DNA of 64,000 bases. It comes from Novosphingopyxis baekryungensis DSM 16222. Its GTDB lineage: Bacteria; Pseudomonadota; Alphaproteobacteria; Sphingomonadales; Sphingomonadaceae. Below are positions 8,282 to 19,045 of this stretch, one piece after another. The DNA lies in the NCBI RefSeq assembly GCF_000420305.1, contig NZ_ATUR01000005.1, positions 5,001 through 69,000 of the forward strand, given 5' to 3'. Positions within the stretch are counted from its first letter, which is position 1. Each line of letters opens with the position of its first letter. The translations under genes were made by a program, and so were the position numbers. Below the pieces are notes generated by a model that saw only the letters and a list, made by a program, of their open reading frames with translations, was not told the DNA's origin and did no database searches.

Positions 8282-10204
8282 ATGAACAAAATGCTTTTGA
8301 CCTCCGCCGCCCTCCTGTCCCTCATCGCCAGCGCCGCCCTTGCGCAGACCGCCGGCAATAGCGCGCCGACCGCGCCGCAGCTGGACGATGCCACGCCGCT
8401 GCCGCTGGATGAGCCCTATCCCGGCGTCATGACGCTGAACGTGGATGCCACCGACGTGGCGCGCGGCGTATTCCGCGTGAAGCAGACCATTCCGGTGGCC
8501 GCTAGCGGGCCGATGACGCTGCTCTATCCCGAATGGCTGCCCGGCAAGCATGGGCCGCGCGGCGCGATCGACCAGTTGGCGGGCCTTCAGATCAGCGCGG
8601 GCGGCAAGCCGGTTGCCTGGACGCGCGATCCGCTGGATGTCTACGCTTTTCAGGTGGATGTGCCGCAGGGTGCACGGGCGCTGGACGTGGAATTCCAGTT
8701 CCTCTCCCCCGTCGGCCCCGGTGAGGGCCGCGTGGTGGTGACGCCCGACATGATGAATGTGCAGTGGGAGCAGGTCTCGCTCTACCCCGCCGGCTATTAT
8801 ACCCGCCAGATCCGCGTGAAACCGACCATCAGCCTGCCCGCCGGCTGGACCGCCGCGACCGCGCTGGACGGTGCCAAGGCCAGCGGCAACATGATCCGCT
8901 ATGGCGAGACGAGCTACGAGACGCTGGTCGACAGCCCGATGTTCGCGGGCGCGCATTTCAAGAGCTGGGATCTGGGCCAGAACGTCACGCTGAACGTGGT
9001 GGCGGACGAGGCGTCCAGTCTGGAAGCCACGCCGGAGATGATCGACGCGCATCGCCGCCTGGTGGACGAGGCGGTGGCTGTGTTCGGCAGCCGCCATTTC
9101 GATCATTACGAGTTCCTGCTCGCGCTGACCGACAAGCTTGGCGGCATCGGGCTGGAGCATCATCGCAGTTCGGAAAACAGCCGCGAGCCCGATTATTTCA
9201 CCGACTGGGAGAATAATGACTGGCAGCGCGGCCTGTTGCCGCATGAGATGGTGCATAGCTGGAACGGCAAGTTCCGCCGCCCCGCCGGTCTCTGGACGCC
9301 CGATTTCCGCACCCCGATGCAGGACAATCTGCTGTGGGTCTATGAAGGCCAGACCAGCTTCTGGGACATCATCCTGGGCGTGCGTTCGGGCATCCAGTCC
9401 AAAGAAACGGCGCTGGGCGAATGGGCGCGTGCGGCGGCGAAATATGCCAATCAGCCGGGCCGCGCATGGCGCAGCGTGGAAGACACCACCTTCGATCCGA
9501 TCATGTCCGCCCGCCGCCCCAAGCCCTTCCCCAGCTGGGAGCGCAGCGAGGATTATTATGTCGAAGGCTCGCTGGTCTGGCTGGAGGCCGACATGGTCAT
9601 CCGCGAGCAGACGAACGGCGCGCGCTCGCTGGATGATTTCGCCAAGGCCTTTTTCGGTATCCGCGACGGCGATTGGGGCGAGGTGACCTACAGCTTCGAC
9701 GATGTGGTGAGCACCCTCAACGGCATCGCGCCCTATGACTGGGCCACCTTCCTCACCAAGCGCCTGCGCACGCCGGGCCAGCCCGCGCCGGTCGCCGGGT
9801 TCGAGAAGGGTGGATACCGGCTCGTCTACCGCGAGGAGCCCAATGCCTATGAGAAATCGACCGAGAAGGAATATGGGCTGGATCTCAGCTATTCGCTCGG
9901 CCTGTCGCTCGGCAAGGATGGCGATGTGCGCGATGTGATGTGGGACGGCCCGGCGTTTCAGAAGAACATCGTGGAAGGCACGAAAATCCTGTCGGTCAAC
10001 GGCATGGAATATAGCACCGATCGCATGAAGGCGGCGATCACGGCGGCCAAGGACGGTGCGCCGATCAGCCTGATCGCGCTGCGCGACGGGCGCTACCGGA
10101 CGATCGATTTCGATTACAAGGCCGGCCTGCGCTATCCGCATCTGGAGAAGACCGTGGACGGCGAAGCGCCGCTCGACCGGCTGCTGATGCCCGCCACGCG
10201 CTGA
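8282..10204 (+). CDS. exported M61 family metallopeptidase (glycyl aminopeptidase type)
   Basis: A 640-residue protein with a signal peptide (about 1-22, cleavage after SAALA-Q). The N-terminal beta domain is followed by the zinc motif HEMVH (about 321-325) in the M61 context [15 protein letters not shown], and a PDZ domain at about 535-625 ([20 protein letters not shown] ... ILSVNG). M61 enzymes are periplasmic aminopeptidases with preference for small residues such as glycine. The ATG at 8282 was chosen because it begins the signal peptide. It is transcribed divergently from hisS and followed by ppa about 90 bases downstream. Confidence 0.92.
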   Translation: MNKMLLTSAALLSLIASAALAQTAGNSAPTAPQLDDATPLPLDEPYPGVMTLNVDATDVARGVFRVKQTIPVAASGPMTLLYPEWLPGKHGPRGAIDQLAGLQISAGGKPVAWTRDPLDVYAFQVDVPQGARALDVEFQFLSPVGPGEGRVVVTPDMMNVQWEQVSLYPAGYYTRQIRVKPTISLPAGWTAATALDGAKASGNMIRYGETSYETLVDSPMFAGAHFKSWDLGQNVTLNVVADEASSLEATPEMIDAHRRLVDEAVAVFGSRHFDHYEFLLALTDKLGGIGLEHHRSSENSREPDYFTDWENNDWQRGLLPHEMVHSWNGKFRRPAGLWTPDFRTPMQDNLLWVYEGQTSFWDIILGVRSGIQSKETALGEWARAAAKYANQPGRAWRSVEDTTFDPIMSARRPKPFPSWERSEDYYVEGSLVWLEADMVIREQTNGARSLDDFAKAFFGIRDGDWGEVTYSFDDVVSTLNGIAPYDWATFLTKRLRTPGQPAPVAGFEKGGYRLVYREEPNAYEKSTEKEYGLDLSYSLGLSLGKDGDVRDVMWDGPAFQKNIVEGTKILSVNGMEYSTDRMKAAITAAKDGAPISLIALRDGRYRTIDFDYKAGLRYPHLEKTVDGEAPLDRLLMPATR

Positions 10205-10297
10205 ACACCCCTTTCCCGATACCGCATGCGCTGGCTTGCAGCCGCTGCGCACCAGCGGCTATGGCCCGGCGCAAAGACAGAACAGAAGGACCTTCCC

Positions 10298-10843
10298 ATG
10301 GATATCAAGAAGATCGCCATCGGCGACAATCCGCCCGAATCGCTCAACGTCATCATCGAAGTCCCGGTGGGCGGCGAGCCGGTGAAATATGAGTTCGACA
10401 AGGACAGCGGCGCGCTGTTCGTGGACCGCATCCTGCACACGCCGATGCGCTATCCCGCCAATTACGGCTTCGTGCCCCACACGCTGTCGCCCGATGGCGA
10501 TCCGCTGGACGCGCTGGTGGTCGCACGCTCGCCCTTCATGCCCGGTTGCGTCGTGCGTGCGCGCCCGATCGCAGTGCTCAATCTGGAAGACGAGCATGGC
10601 GGCGATGAGAAGCTGCTCTGCGTGCCGATCGACGCCACCTTCCCTTATTATCGCAAGATCGGTCAGGGTGGTGATCTGCCCGAGATCGTGATGCAGCAGG
10701 TCGAGCATTTCTTCACCCATTACAAAGATCTGGAGCCTGAAAAATGGGTCCGCGTCGGCAAATGGGGCGATGCGGACGATGCCAAGCGTATCATCCTGGA
10801 ATCGATCGAGCGCGCGAAAAACCATGAGGCGGAGAAGGCCTGA
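10298..10843 (+). CDS. ppa: inorganic pyrophosphatase, family I
   Basis: A 181-residue soluble pyrophosphatase hydrolysing PPi to phosphate with magnesium. The family I active-site signature DGDPLDALV is at about 66-74, and the metal-binding acidic residues around DEHGGDEK follow. The ATG at 10298 has a good AGAAGGA ribosome binding site. The gene is a stand-alone housekeeping unit; downstream are two hairpins that may act in termination or in the leader of the next gene. Confidence 0.96.
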   Translation: MDIKKIAIGDNPPESLNVIIEVPVGGEPVKYEFDKDSGALFVDRILHTPMRYPANYGFVPHTLSPDGDPLDALVVARSPFMPGCVVRARPIAVLNLEDEHGGDEKLLCVPIDATFPYYRKIGQGGDLPEIVMQQVEHFFTHYKDLEPEKWVRVGKWGDADDAKRIILESIERAKNHEAEKA

Positions 10844-10878
10844 ACCCGCCTCCCCACTCCGCATTCTCCAGCTTGCCT

Positions 10879-10942
10879 GGTGGCCGATCGCGTCCTAGCA
10901 TCGGCCACCGTCGCATCACGCCCTTGCGGTCAGCGCAAGGGC
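10879..10942. promoter_or_regulatory. two hairpins between ppa and the next lipoprotein gene
   Basis: GGTGGCCGAT/ATCGGCCACC (10879-10909) and GCCCTTGCG/CGCAAGGGC (10920-10942) are perfect inverted repeats. Neither is followed by a T-run, so they are not classic terminators. The second ends only a few bases before the GGAG ribosome binding site of the gene at 10959, so it could affect its translation. Role is inferred. Confidence 0.45.
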
Positions 10943-10958
10943 CCCGGAGTTTAGACCC

Positions 10959-11276
10959 ATGTCGCCTTTTAAAGTTCTGATCGCTTTGCTTATCCCGGTG
11001 GCGCTGTCCGCCTGCGCCACGCCGCAGACGCGCGTGCGCAACGGCCTCACCGGCCTCGGCCTTGCCTATCCGGTGGCCGATTGCATGGCAGAGCGGATGG
11101 TGGACCGCCTATCGCTTTCGCAGCTCAACCGCCTGTCCAGCCTGGATGCGTTCAAGGGGCGCCAGCCGGGTGATGTCAGCATGAACGAGTTCATCCGCGC
11201 CACCCGCGGCCTGCAGGATCCCGAAGTGCTGGGCGTCGTAACCTCATCGGGAGCAATCTGCGCCGTCACCAGTTAA
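10959..11276 (+). CDS. small lipoprotein of unknown function
   Basis: A 105-residue protein with a lipoprotein signal peptide; the lipobox LSAC puts the lipidated Cys at about residue 19. The mature part has no recognisable domain. The start at 10959 has a GGAG site eight bases upstream and a stable hairpin before that. It is followed, after about 50 bases, by a second lipoprotein gene on the same strand. Envelope location is well supported; function is not known. Confidence 0.75.
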   Translation: MSPFKVLIALLIPVALSACATPQTRVRNGLTGLGLAYPVADCMAERMVDRLSLSQLNRLSSLDAFKGRQPGDVSMNEFIRATRGLQDPEVLGVVTSSGAICAVTS

Positions 11277-11323
11277 GCGTGAGGCCGTCCATTCCCGGCC
11301 GCTGCACCACCGGAGCTGCATCG

Positions 11324-11965
11324 ATGCGAAATTCCTTCCTCTTGTGCGCCAGCGCTGCACTGGCAGCGTGCAACTTCGCCGCAACCGGCTCCGACGCTGC
11401 ATCGCAGGATGACGCGGCGGCGACACCGCCCACCGCCGCCCCCGCCTCACCGTCCGCGCCCGGCGCATCGCAGGCCGCCGAGCCGCTGACGCCTACCGGC
11501 TGGGGACCGCTCACCATCGGCATGGACCGCGCCGCCATCGAGCAGGCGCTGGGCGCGGACGTCAATCCCGAGAGCATTGCCGGCCCGGACGACACGCAGT
11601 GCGACCAGCTGCATCCCGCTCGCGCGCCGGAAGGCATGCTGTTGATGGTGGAGCAGGACAGGCTGTCGAGAATCGAACTGCACGACGGATCGAAGGTCAA
11701 GACCGCCGACGGCTTTGGCGTGGGCGACAGGTCCGGCGCCATCAAGCAGGCGCTGGGCGACCGCGTGCAGGCCAGCCCCCACAAATATGCCGATGCCCCG
11801 GCCGAATATCTCACCATATGTGAAGGCGGCAAGGCAACCGGCCCCGGCGGCTATGTGTCCGACGAGGCCGCGCGCGGGATCACCTATGAGATCGGCACCG
11901 ACGGCAAGGTCCAGTCCATTTTCGCCGGCGGTCCGGCGATACAATATGTCGAAGGCTGCCTGTAG
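11324..11965 (+). CDS. lipoprotein of unknown function
   Basis: A 213-residue lipoprotein: signal peptide MRNSFLLCASAALAAC with the Cys at about 16, an Ala/Pro/Ser-rich linker (about 20-60) and a compact domain containing GWGPLTIGMDRAAIEQALG. The phrase GPLTIGM, a short gap, then a repeat of the theme (GDRSGAIKQALGDRV) suggests two related subdomains, as in small SmpA/BamE-like folds, but I cannot assign it. The ATG at 11324 has GGAG nine bases upstream; an earlier start at 11279 would bury the signal peptide. Probably cotranscribed with the gene at 10959. Confidence 0.75.
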   Translation: MRNSFLLCASAALAACNFAATGSDAASQDDAAATPPTAAPASPSAPGASQAAEPLTPTGWGPLTIGMDRAAIEQALGADVNPESIAGPDDTQCDQLHPARAPEGMLLMVEQDRLSRIELHDGSKVKTADGFGVGDRSGAIKQALGDRVQASPHKYADAPAEYLTICEGGKATGPGGYVSDEAARGITYEIGTDGKVQSIFAGGPAIQYVEGCL

Positions 11966-12057
11966 CGTTCCGCCGCCCGCCATCCTAAGTCTAGCCATGT
12001 CCGGCGCGCTATGCTTTAGCGCCTTCAAAGTGAAATTAGCCAAAGGATCCCCTCCCT

Positions 12058-13257
<1,200 letters not shown>

Positions 13258-13286
13258 TCGCATGATCACCCCGTACTGAACGACCG

Positions 13287-13330
13287 TCGCCCGGCCGGAT
13301 GCTTTCCACGCACCGGTCGGGCGATTTTCT
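13287..13330 (+). terminator. rho-independent terminator after sucC
   Basis: A 12-base stem TCGCCCGGCCGG (13287-13298) pairs with CCGGTCGGGCGA (13313-13324, one G-T pair) across a 14-base loop, followed directly by TTTTCT. It lies 30 bases after the sucC stop and separates sucC from etfBA. Confidence 0.8.
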
Positions 13331-13433
13331 ATGGGCAACCGCTAGATACGGCGGCCTTTTGACGTATCGGGTATCCTCGCAACTTCTCACAATTTCGCCC
13401 GTTGGAGGGTGGAAATCCCATTGCGAAACTGCT

Positions 13434-13457
13434 ACGTAACGTTTACGTCAACGTAAA
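13434..13457. promoter_or_regulatory. probable operator of etfBA: three alternating ACGTAA half-sites
   Basis: A perfect inverted repeat TTTACGT-CA-ACGTAAA (13442-13457) lies 28 bases before etfB. A further ACGTAA (13434-13439) forms a second inverted repeat with the same TTTACGT, giving three alternating half-sites within 24 bases. The pattern resembles operators reported for regulators of fatty-acid and branched-chain amino-acid degradation in proteobacteria (LiuR type, MerR family). That link is from memory of the motif and the role of ETF in these pathways; the repeat itself is seen directly. Confidence 0.6.
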
Positions 13458-13484
13458 GCAGTCGCCCCAAGGAAAGGAAAGCGC

Positions 13485-14231
13485 ATGAAAGCTCTCGTCC
13501 CCGTAAAGCGGGTGATCGATTATAATGTGAAGCCACGGGTGAAGTCCGATGGCTCTGGTGTCGATCTCGCCAATGTCAAAATGTCGATGAACCCGTTCGA
13601 TGAAATCAGCGTCGAAGAGGCCATCCGCCTCAAGGAAGCTGGCAAGATCGAGGAGATCATCGCGGTGTCCGTCGGCCCCGCAAAGGCCCAGGAAACGCTG
13701 CGCACAGCGCTCGCCATGGGTGCTGACCGGGCCATTCTGATCGAAACGGATGAAACCGTCGAGCCGCTGGCCGTCGCCAAGCTGCTCCAGAAGGTTGCCG
13801 AGGAAGAACAGCCCGGCCTCATCATTCTTGGCAAGCAGGCGATCGACGATGACGCCAACCAGACCGGCCAGATGCTGGCGGCGCTCATGGACCGCCCACA
13901 GGGCACCTTTGCCAATACGGTGGAGCTGGACAGCGACAGCGTGACGGTAAAGCGTGAGATCGATGGCGGTCTGGAAACCGTGAAATTGCAGCTTCCGGCC
14001 ATCATCACCACCGATCTTCGCCTGAACGAGCCGCGCTATGCCTCGCTTCCTAACATTATGAAAGCCAAGAAAAAGCCGCTCGATACCAAGACGCCTGCCG
14101 ATTACGGCGTCAACATCGCGCCGCGCCTGACCACGACCAACGTGTCCGAACCACCCGTCCGCCAGGCCGGTGAAAAGGTGGAAGACGTCGACGCGCTGGT
14201 CACCAAGCTCAAGGCGCTCGGCATCGCGTAA
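13485..14231 (+). CDS. etfB: electron transfer flavoprotein beta subunit
   Basis: A 248-residue ETF beta subunit (small subunit), which binds AMP and forms a heterodimer with EtfA to pass electrons from acyl-CoA dehydrogenases to ETF:quinone oxidoreductase. Recognisable are the [16 protein letters not shown] start, the ETF beta signature region around [10 protein letters not shown]-like [11 protein letters not shown] (about 151-161) and the C-terminal arm. Ribosome binding site AAGGAAAGGAAA. It is followed by etfA after 24 bases, clearly one operon, under a conspicuous palindromic operator. Confidence 0.96.
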   Translation: MKALVPVKRVIDYNVKPRVKSDGSGVDLANVKMSMNPFDEISVEEAIRLKEAGKIEEIIAVSVGPAKAQETLRTALAMGADRAILIETDETVEPLAVAKLLQKVAEEEQPGLIILGKQAIDDDANQTGQMLAALMDRPQGTFANTVELDSDSVTVKREIDGGLETVKLQLPAIITTDLRLNEPRYASLPNIMKAKKKPLDTKTPADYGVNIAPRLTTTNVSEPPVRQAGEKVEDVDALVTKLKALGIA

Positions 14232-14255
14232 CCCCCATTCAAAAGGATTTCAGAT

Positions 14256-15185
14256 ATGAAAACCCTGGTTCTCGTAGAACATGACAATGCGTCGATGAAC
14301 GACGCTACCCTCGCCGCAGTCACGGCGGCTTCCCAGATCGGCGAGGTGCATCTGCTCGTCGCTGGTGAAAATTGCGCCGCGGTTGGCGAGCAGGCTGCCA
14401 AGGTCGCTGGCGTGGGCAAGGTCCATGTCGCCGACGATGCGGCCTATGGCCATATGCTCCCCGAAGCGGTGGCAGCCCTGGTCGTCGATTTGATGGGGCA
14501 TCATGATGCCTTCATCGCGCCGGCAACCACCAACGGCAAGAACATTGCCCCGCGCGTGGCCGCGTTGCTCGATGTCATGCAGATTTCGGACATTCTCTCT
14601 GTGGAAGGCGACAAAACCTTCACCCGTCCGATTTACGCCGGCAACGCCATCGCTACCGTCCAGTCAGGCGATGAAAAGCTGGTCATCACCGTGCGCGGCA
14701 CCGCGTTCGACAAGGCAGAAACCGAAGGCGGTTCGGGCGAGATCGAAGCCGTCAGCGGCGGCACCGGCAATGGCCTGAGCGAATTTGTTAGCCAGGACCT
14801 TGCCAAGAGCGACCGTCCCGAACTGACCAGTGCCAGCGTCATCGTATCCGGTGGCCGCGCGTTCGGATCGAAGGAAAGCTTCCACGAACTGCTCGATCCA
14901 CTGGCCGACAAGCTTGACGCCGGTGTGGGCGCAAGCCGCGCAGCCGTCGATGCGGGCTATGCCCCCAATGACTATCAGGTCGGCCAGACCGGCAAGATCG
15001 TCGCCCCCGAATGCTATATGGCGATCGGCATTTCCGGCGCGATCCAGCATCTGGCGGGTATGAAGGATTCCAAGACCATCGTTGCGATCAACAAGGATGA
15101 AGACGCCCCGATCTTCCAGATCGCGGACATCGGTCTGGTCGGCGATCTGTTCAAGATCGTGCCGGAGCTGACCGAGAAGCTCTAA
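14256..15185 (+). CDS. etfA: electron transfer flavoprotein alpha subunit
   Basis: A 309-residue FAD-binding ETF alpha subunit. The C-terminal FAD domain contains [11 protein letters not shown] (about 203-213), the segment [23 protein letters not shown]-type sequence after about residue 227, and [19 protein letters not shown] near the end, all family hallmarks. It follows etfB and is closed by a strong terminator. With EtfB it accepts electrons from fatty-acid and amino-acid catabolic dehydrogenases. Confidence 0.96.
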   Translation: MKTLVLVEHDNASMNDATLAAVTAASQIGEVHLLVAGENCAAVGEQAAKVAGVGKVHVADDAAYGHMLPEAVAALVVDLMGHHDAFIAPATTNGKNIAPRVAALLDVMQISDILSVEGDKTFTRPIYAGNAIATVQSGDEKLVITVRGTAFDKAETEGGSGEIEAVSGGTGNGLSEFVSQDLAKSDRPELTSASVIVSGGRAFGSKESFHELLDPLADKLDAGVGASRAAVDAGYAPNDYQVGQTGKIVAPECYMAIGISGAIQHLAGMKDSKTIVAINKDEDAPIFQIADIGLVGDLFKIVPELTEKL

Positions 15186-15206
15186 CCTTAGTTAGAATAG
15201 ATAAGC

Positions 15207-15240
15207 AAAAGGGCCGCGAAGCAATTCGCGGCCCTTTTCT
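15207..15240. terminator. bidirectional terminator between etfA and cobB
   Basis: GGGCCGCGAA (15211-15220) pairs with TTCGCGGCCC (15225-15234) over a 4-base loop; AAAA precedes and TTTT follows, so the element can terminate transcription on both strands. It lies between the convergent etfA and cobB genes. Confidence 0.9.
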
Positions 15241-15269
15241 GTTATCTTTCCTAAGCGCGCAGGCTGATG

Positions 15270-15983
15270 TCAGGCCATGTCGAGAACTTCGTCCACCCAT
15301 GCCGGCACCACCTGCCCGGCCTGCCCATGCCGCGCTTCGTGAAAGACATGTGTGCCTTGGCTCGGCTCGAGATTGATCTCCAGGCAATGCGCGCCACTGG
15401 TCCGCGCTTCCTGCACGAACCCTGCCGCCGGATAGACGGCGCCACTGGTGCCGATCGAGACGAACAGGTCCACGATGCCCAGCGCGGCATAGATGCGGTC
15501 CATCTCATAGGGCATTTCGCCGAACCAGACGACATCGGGCCGCAAATGGCCGCTCGCGCCGCAGGCCGGGCAGGCAGGCCGATCGATCAGATCCTGCGCA
15601 ATCGGCACGCGCGCGTCGCACGCGGTACACCAGGCCAGTGCCAGGCTGCCATGCATGTGCAACAGCCGCTCGGCCCCGGCCCGCTCATGCAGATCGTCCA
15701 CATTCTGCGTGACGATCAGCAGCCCGCCACGCCACTCCCGGTCTAGCCGTGCCAACGCCGCATGCGCCGCATTGGGCCGCGCCGCTGCTGCGCCTTCGCG
15801 CCGCGAGTCATAAAAGTTAAGTACGAGGTCAGCGTTTCGCGCAAAGGCTTCCGGTGTCGCAACATCCTCTACCCGGTGCTGCGCCCACAGGCCCCCGGCA
15901 TCGCGGAAGGTATCCAGCCCGGACTCCGCGCTGATGCCCGCGCCCGTCAGGATGACGATATTGCCGTCCTGCGGAAGCGCCAT
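15270..15983 (-). CDS. cobB: NAD-dependent protein deacylase (sirtuin)
   Basis: A 237-residue class III sirtuin that removes acyl groups from protein lysines using NAD. Visible are the NAD-binding GAGISAESG (about 14-22), the TQNVDDLH motif, the catalytic His in HMHGSL (about 109), and a zinc module of two CxxC pairs (CTAC and CPAC). Tyr58 and Arg61 in NFYDSRR match the YxxR pair that marks desuccinylase/deacetylase (SIRT5-like) enzymes. Its start overlaps the alaS stop by one base, so it is translationally coupled to alaS. Substrates cannot be inferred from sequence. Confidence 0.93.
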   Translation of the reverse strand: MALPQDGNIVILTGAGISAESGLDTFRDAGGLWAQHRVEDVATPEAFARNADLVLNFYDSRREGAAAARPNAAHAALARLDREWRGGLLIVTQNVDDLHERAGAERLLHMHGSLALAWCTACDARVPIAQDLIDRPACPACGASGHLRPDVVWFGEMPYEMDRIYAALGIVDLFVSIGTSGAVYPAAGFVQEARTSGAHCLEINLEPSQGTHVFHEARHGQAGQVVPAWVDEVLDMA

Positions 15984-18640
15984 CAGCCGGTAATGGCGGC
16001 GCGCACCGCGTCGAGTGCCTGCGCGGCCTTTGCGCCGTCCGGCCCGCCGCCTTGCGCCATATCCGCGCGGCCACCGCCGCCTTTGCCACCAAGCTCCGCC
16101 ACGCCGGCGCGTACCAGCGCCACGGCATCAAAGCTTTCGGTCAGATCGTCGGTCACCGCCACGGCAAAGGCGGCGCGCCCCTCATTGACCGCCGCGAGCG
16201 CGGCAATGCCGCTGCCGAGCTGCGCCTTCATGTCATCCAGAATGCTGCGCAGGGATTTGGGGTCGACACCTTCCAGGGTCTGGCCAAGGAATTTGGTCTC
16301 GCCCAGCGTTTCGATTTCCGGACCCGATCCGGTGCCCCCGCCCCCGCCAAGCGCCAGCTGCTTCTTCGCCTCTGCCAGTTCGGTTTCCAGACGGCGACGC
16401 TCGGCCACAAGTGCGCCAACACGCTCCCCGACCTCATCCGGCGAGGTTTTCAGCATCTGCGCGGCTTGCCGCAACATGGCATCGCGCCCGCCAAGATATT
16501 GCCGGGCCGCTTCCCCGGTCAGCGCCTCGATACGGCGCACACCGCTGGAAACGGCGCTTTCGCCGATGATCTTGAACAAGGCGATATCGCCAAGCGCATC
16601 GACATGGGTGCCGCCGCACAGCTCGATCGAATAATGCTTGTCGGTCTGGCGCCCCATGGAAAGCACGCGGACCTCATCGCCATATTTCTCCCCGAACAGC
16701 GCCAGCGCGCCGGCCTCCACGGCATCCTCAGGCGCCATAAGCCGCGTGGTGACGGCCTGATTGGCGCGAATTTCCTCATTCACCTCCGCCTCAACCGCCG
16801 CGATGTCCTCATCGCTCAGCGCGGTTGGATTGGAAAAGTCGAACCGCAGCCGCTCGGGTGCGACCAGGCTGCCTTTTTGCGTCACATGGCCGCCAAGGCG
16901 GTTGCGCAGCGCGGCGTGCAGCAGATGCGTCGCGCTATGGTTGGCGCGCAAGCGATCGCGCCGTTCGCCATCCACCAGCATTTGTACGCTGTCACCAAGC
17001 TTCAGGCGGCCACTGTCCACCACGGCGTGATGGGCGTGCAGCCGCCCCAATGGCTTGGACGTGTCCGAAACGGCGGCAGAGAAGCCCGCCGGTCCGCCAA
17101 TGCGGCCACTGTCGCCCATCTGGCCGCCGGATTCGGCGTAGAACGGCGTCTGGTTAGCAAGAATAACGGCCGAGTCACCCTCGCCTATCTCATTGACTTC
17201 CTTGCCATCCTTGATCAGTCCGACGATCGTGCCTTCGCCCTCGGTGGCCTGATAGCCGATGAACTCGCTGCTGCCTTCGCGCTCGGCAATGTCGAACCAG
17301 ATCTCTCCGTCCGTGCTGTCGCCGGAGCCTTTCCAGGCCGCGCGCGCCGCCTTTTTCTGCTCCGCCATGGCCGCGTCGAAACCGGCGCGATCGACCGTCA
17401 GGCCGCGTGCGCGCAGGGCGTCCTCGGTCAGATCATAGGGGAAGCCATAGGTATCGTAGAGCTTGAACGCGGTTTCTCCGGGAAGCTCGTCGCCCTTCTC
17501 CATCGAAGCAGTGGCGTCGTCTAGCAGACCGAGCCCTTTTTCGAGCGTCTGGCGGAAGCGGGTTTCCTCGCGCTCCAGCGTTTCCTGGATCAGCGGCTGC
17601 GCGCGGATGAGTTCGGGATAGGCGGCGCCCATTTCGGCCGACAAGCTGGGCACGAGGCGATGCATCAGCGGATCCTTCGCGCCGAGCAGATGCGCATGGC
17701 GCATGGCGCGGCGCATGATCCGGCGCAGCACATAGCCGCGCCCCTCATTGGCGGGCAGGACGCCATCGGCCATCAGGAAGCTGACCGAGCGCAAATGGTC
17801 GGCAATCACGCGGTGGCTGGCCCGCGTGGCGTCGGTCTCCGCCTGTTCGGTGAGGTCGACCGATGCGGCGATCAGCGTCTTGAACAGGTCGATGTCGTAA
17901 TTGTCATGCACGCCCTGCAGCACGGCCGCCGCGCGCTCCAGCCCCATGCCGGTATCGATCGAGGGTTTGGGCAGTTCGCCGACGATCTCGGCTTCTTCCT
18001 GCCGATATTGCATGAAAACCAGGTTCCAGATCTCGACGAAACGGTCGCCATCTTCCTCCGGCGTGCCGGGAGGGCCGCCCCAGATATGATCGCCATGATC
18101 GTAGAACAGTTCGCTGCAAGGGCCGCAGGGGCCATTGTCGCCCATCGCCCAGAAATTGTCCTTGGTGGCGATACGGATGATGCGGTCTTCCGGAAGACCG
18201 GCAATCTTGCGCCACAGATCATAGGCCTGATCGTCATCATGATAGACCGTCGCCGTCAGCCTGGATGGGTCGATGCCCCATTCCTTCGTGATCAGCGTCC
18301 AGGCATGTTCAATCGCCTGTTCCTTGAAATAGTCGCCGAACGAGAAATTGCCCATCATCTCGAAAAAGGTGTGGTGGCGGGCGGTGTAGCCCACATTATC
18401 GAGATCATTATGCTTGCCGCCGGCACGGACGCACTTCTGCGCGCTGGTGGCGGTGACATAAGGCCGCGATTCCAGGCCCGTGAAAACATTCTTGAACGGC
18501 ACCATGCCTGCGTTAACAAACATAAGTGTCGGGTCATTATGGGGAACGAGCGGCGATGAAGCGACGCGCTCATGGCCATTTTCCGCGAAATAATCGAGGA
18601 AACTGCGGCGGATGTCATTGGTCGAGGTCATGACAGCCAT
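15983..18640 (-). CDS. alaS: alanyl-tRNA synthetase
   Basis: An 885-residue class II synthetase charging tRNA-Ala. In order: aminoacylation domain with [19 protein letters not shown] (about 66-84), tRNA-recognition region, the editing domain with HxxxH ([11 protein letters not shown], about 568-578) and the zinc/editing Cys in ELCGGTHVD (about 673-681), and the C-terminal oligomerisation domain. A second ATG at 18631 (MTSTND) fits the family start equally well. It lies in a minus-strand series after recA and the VOC gene, with cobB coupled downstream. Confidence 0.96.
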   Translation of the reverse strand: MAVMTSTNDIRRSFLDYFAENGHERVASSPLVPHNDPTLMFVNAGMVPFKNVFTGLESRPYVTATSAQKCVRAGGKHNDLDNVGYTARHHTFFEMMGNFSFGDYFKEQAIEHAWTLITKEWGIDPSRLTATVYHDDDQAYDLWRKIAGLPEDRIIRIATKDNFWAMGDNGPCGPCSELFYDHGDHIWGGPPGTPEEDGDRFVEIWNLVFMQYRQEEAEIVGELPKPSIDTGMGLERAAAVLQGVHDNYDIDLFKTLIAASVDLTEQAETDATRASHRVIADHLRSVSFLMADGVLPANEGRGYVLRRIMRRAMRHAHLLGAKDPLMHRLVPSLSAEMGAAYPELIRAQPLIQETLEREETRFRQTLEKGLGLLDDATASMEKGDELPGETAFKLYDTYGFPYDLTEDALRARGLTVDRAGFDAAMAEQKKAARAAWKGSGDSTDGEIWFDIAEREGSSEFIGYQATEGEGTIVGLIKDGKEVNEIGEGDSAVILANQTPFYAESGGQMGDSGRIGGPAGFSAAVSDTSKPLGRLHAHHAVVDSGRLKLGDSVQMLVDGERRDRLRANHSATHLLHAALRNRLGGHVTQKGSLVAPERLRFDFSNPTALSDEDIAAVEAEVNEEIRANQAVTTRLMAPEDAVEAGALALFGEKYGDEVRVLSMGRQTDKHYSIELCGGTHVDALGDIALFKIIGESAVSSGVRRIEALTGEAARQYLGGRDAMLRQAAQMLKTSPDEVGERVGALVAERRRLETELAEAKKQLALGGGGGTGSGPEIETLGETKFLGQTLEGVDPKSLRSILDDMKAQLGSGIAALAAVNEGRAAFAVAVTDDLTESFDAVALVRAGVAELGGKGGGGRADMAQGGGPDGAKAAQALDAVRAAITG

Positions 18641-18672
18641 GTAAGCCGAGCTGCGCTCTCACTCAAGCCGGA

Positions 18673-19014
18673 TCAATCCTGCTGCCAAACGGCCAGTCTG
18701 TTGCCATCGGGATCGGTAAATTCGAAGCGCGAACCGCCGGGAAAACCGTATATGTCCCGCGTCAGCTTGCCGCCCGCAGCGAGCACTGCGGTGCGCGTGG
18801 CGGCAAGGTTACGGCTTTCGATCACCGGCAGCGGCGGCGCCTTGGTGGACGCATCGAGACCAAGATCGGTATCGCCGGTGGCGGTGGCGCTATAGCCAGG
18901 CCCATAATCGGCAAAAGCCCAGCCGAATGCTTCTTCGTAGAAAGCACGCGACCGAGCCGTTTCTGAAACGCTCAGTTCGACATAGTTGAACCGGGTGCCG
19001 GACAAGTCGGTCAT
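18673..19014 (-). CDS. VOC (glyoxalase-like) superfamily protein
   Basis: A 113-residue single-domain vicinal oxygen chelate protein. It has the beta-alpha-beta-beta-beta pattern: FNYVELSVSETARSRAFYEEAFGW at the start and FEFTDPDGNRLAVWQQ at the end, the typical closing strand. Such proteins are metal-dependent isomerases, lyases or resistance proteins; the specific reaction cannot be told. A strong GGGAGG ribosome binding site supports the ATG at 19014. It sits between recA and alaS on the same strand, with about 30 bases on each side, so it may be cotranscribed with recA. Confidence 0.85.
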   Translation of the reverse strand: MTDLSGTRFNYVELSVSETARSRAFYEEAFGWAFADYGPGYSATATGDTDLGLDASTKAPPLPVIESRNLAATRTAVLAAGGKLTRDIYGFPGGSRFEFTDPDGNRLAVWQQD

Positions 19015-19045
19015 CTCTCACGCCTCCCGCAACACCCGATCATTC

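Noticed and set aside
8270-10252. Minus-strand frame of 660 residues
   Set aside because: Shadow of the M61 peptidase gene, which has a clear HEMVH site and PDZ domain.
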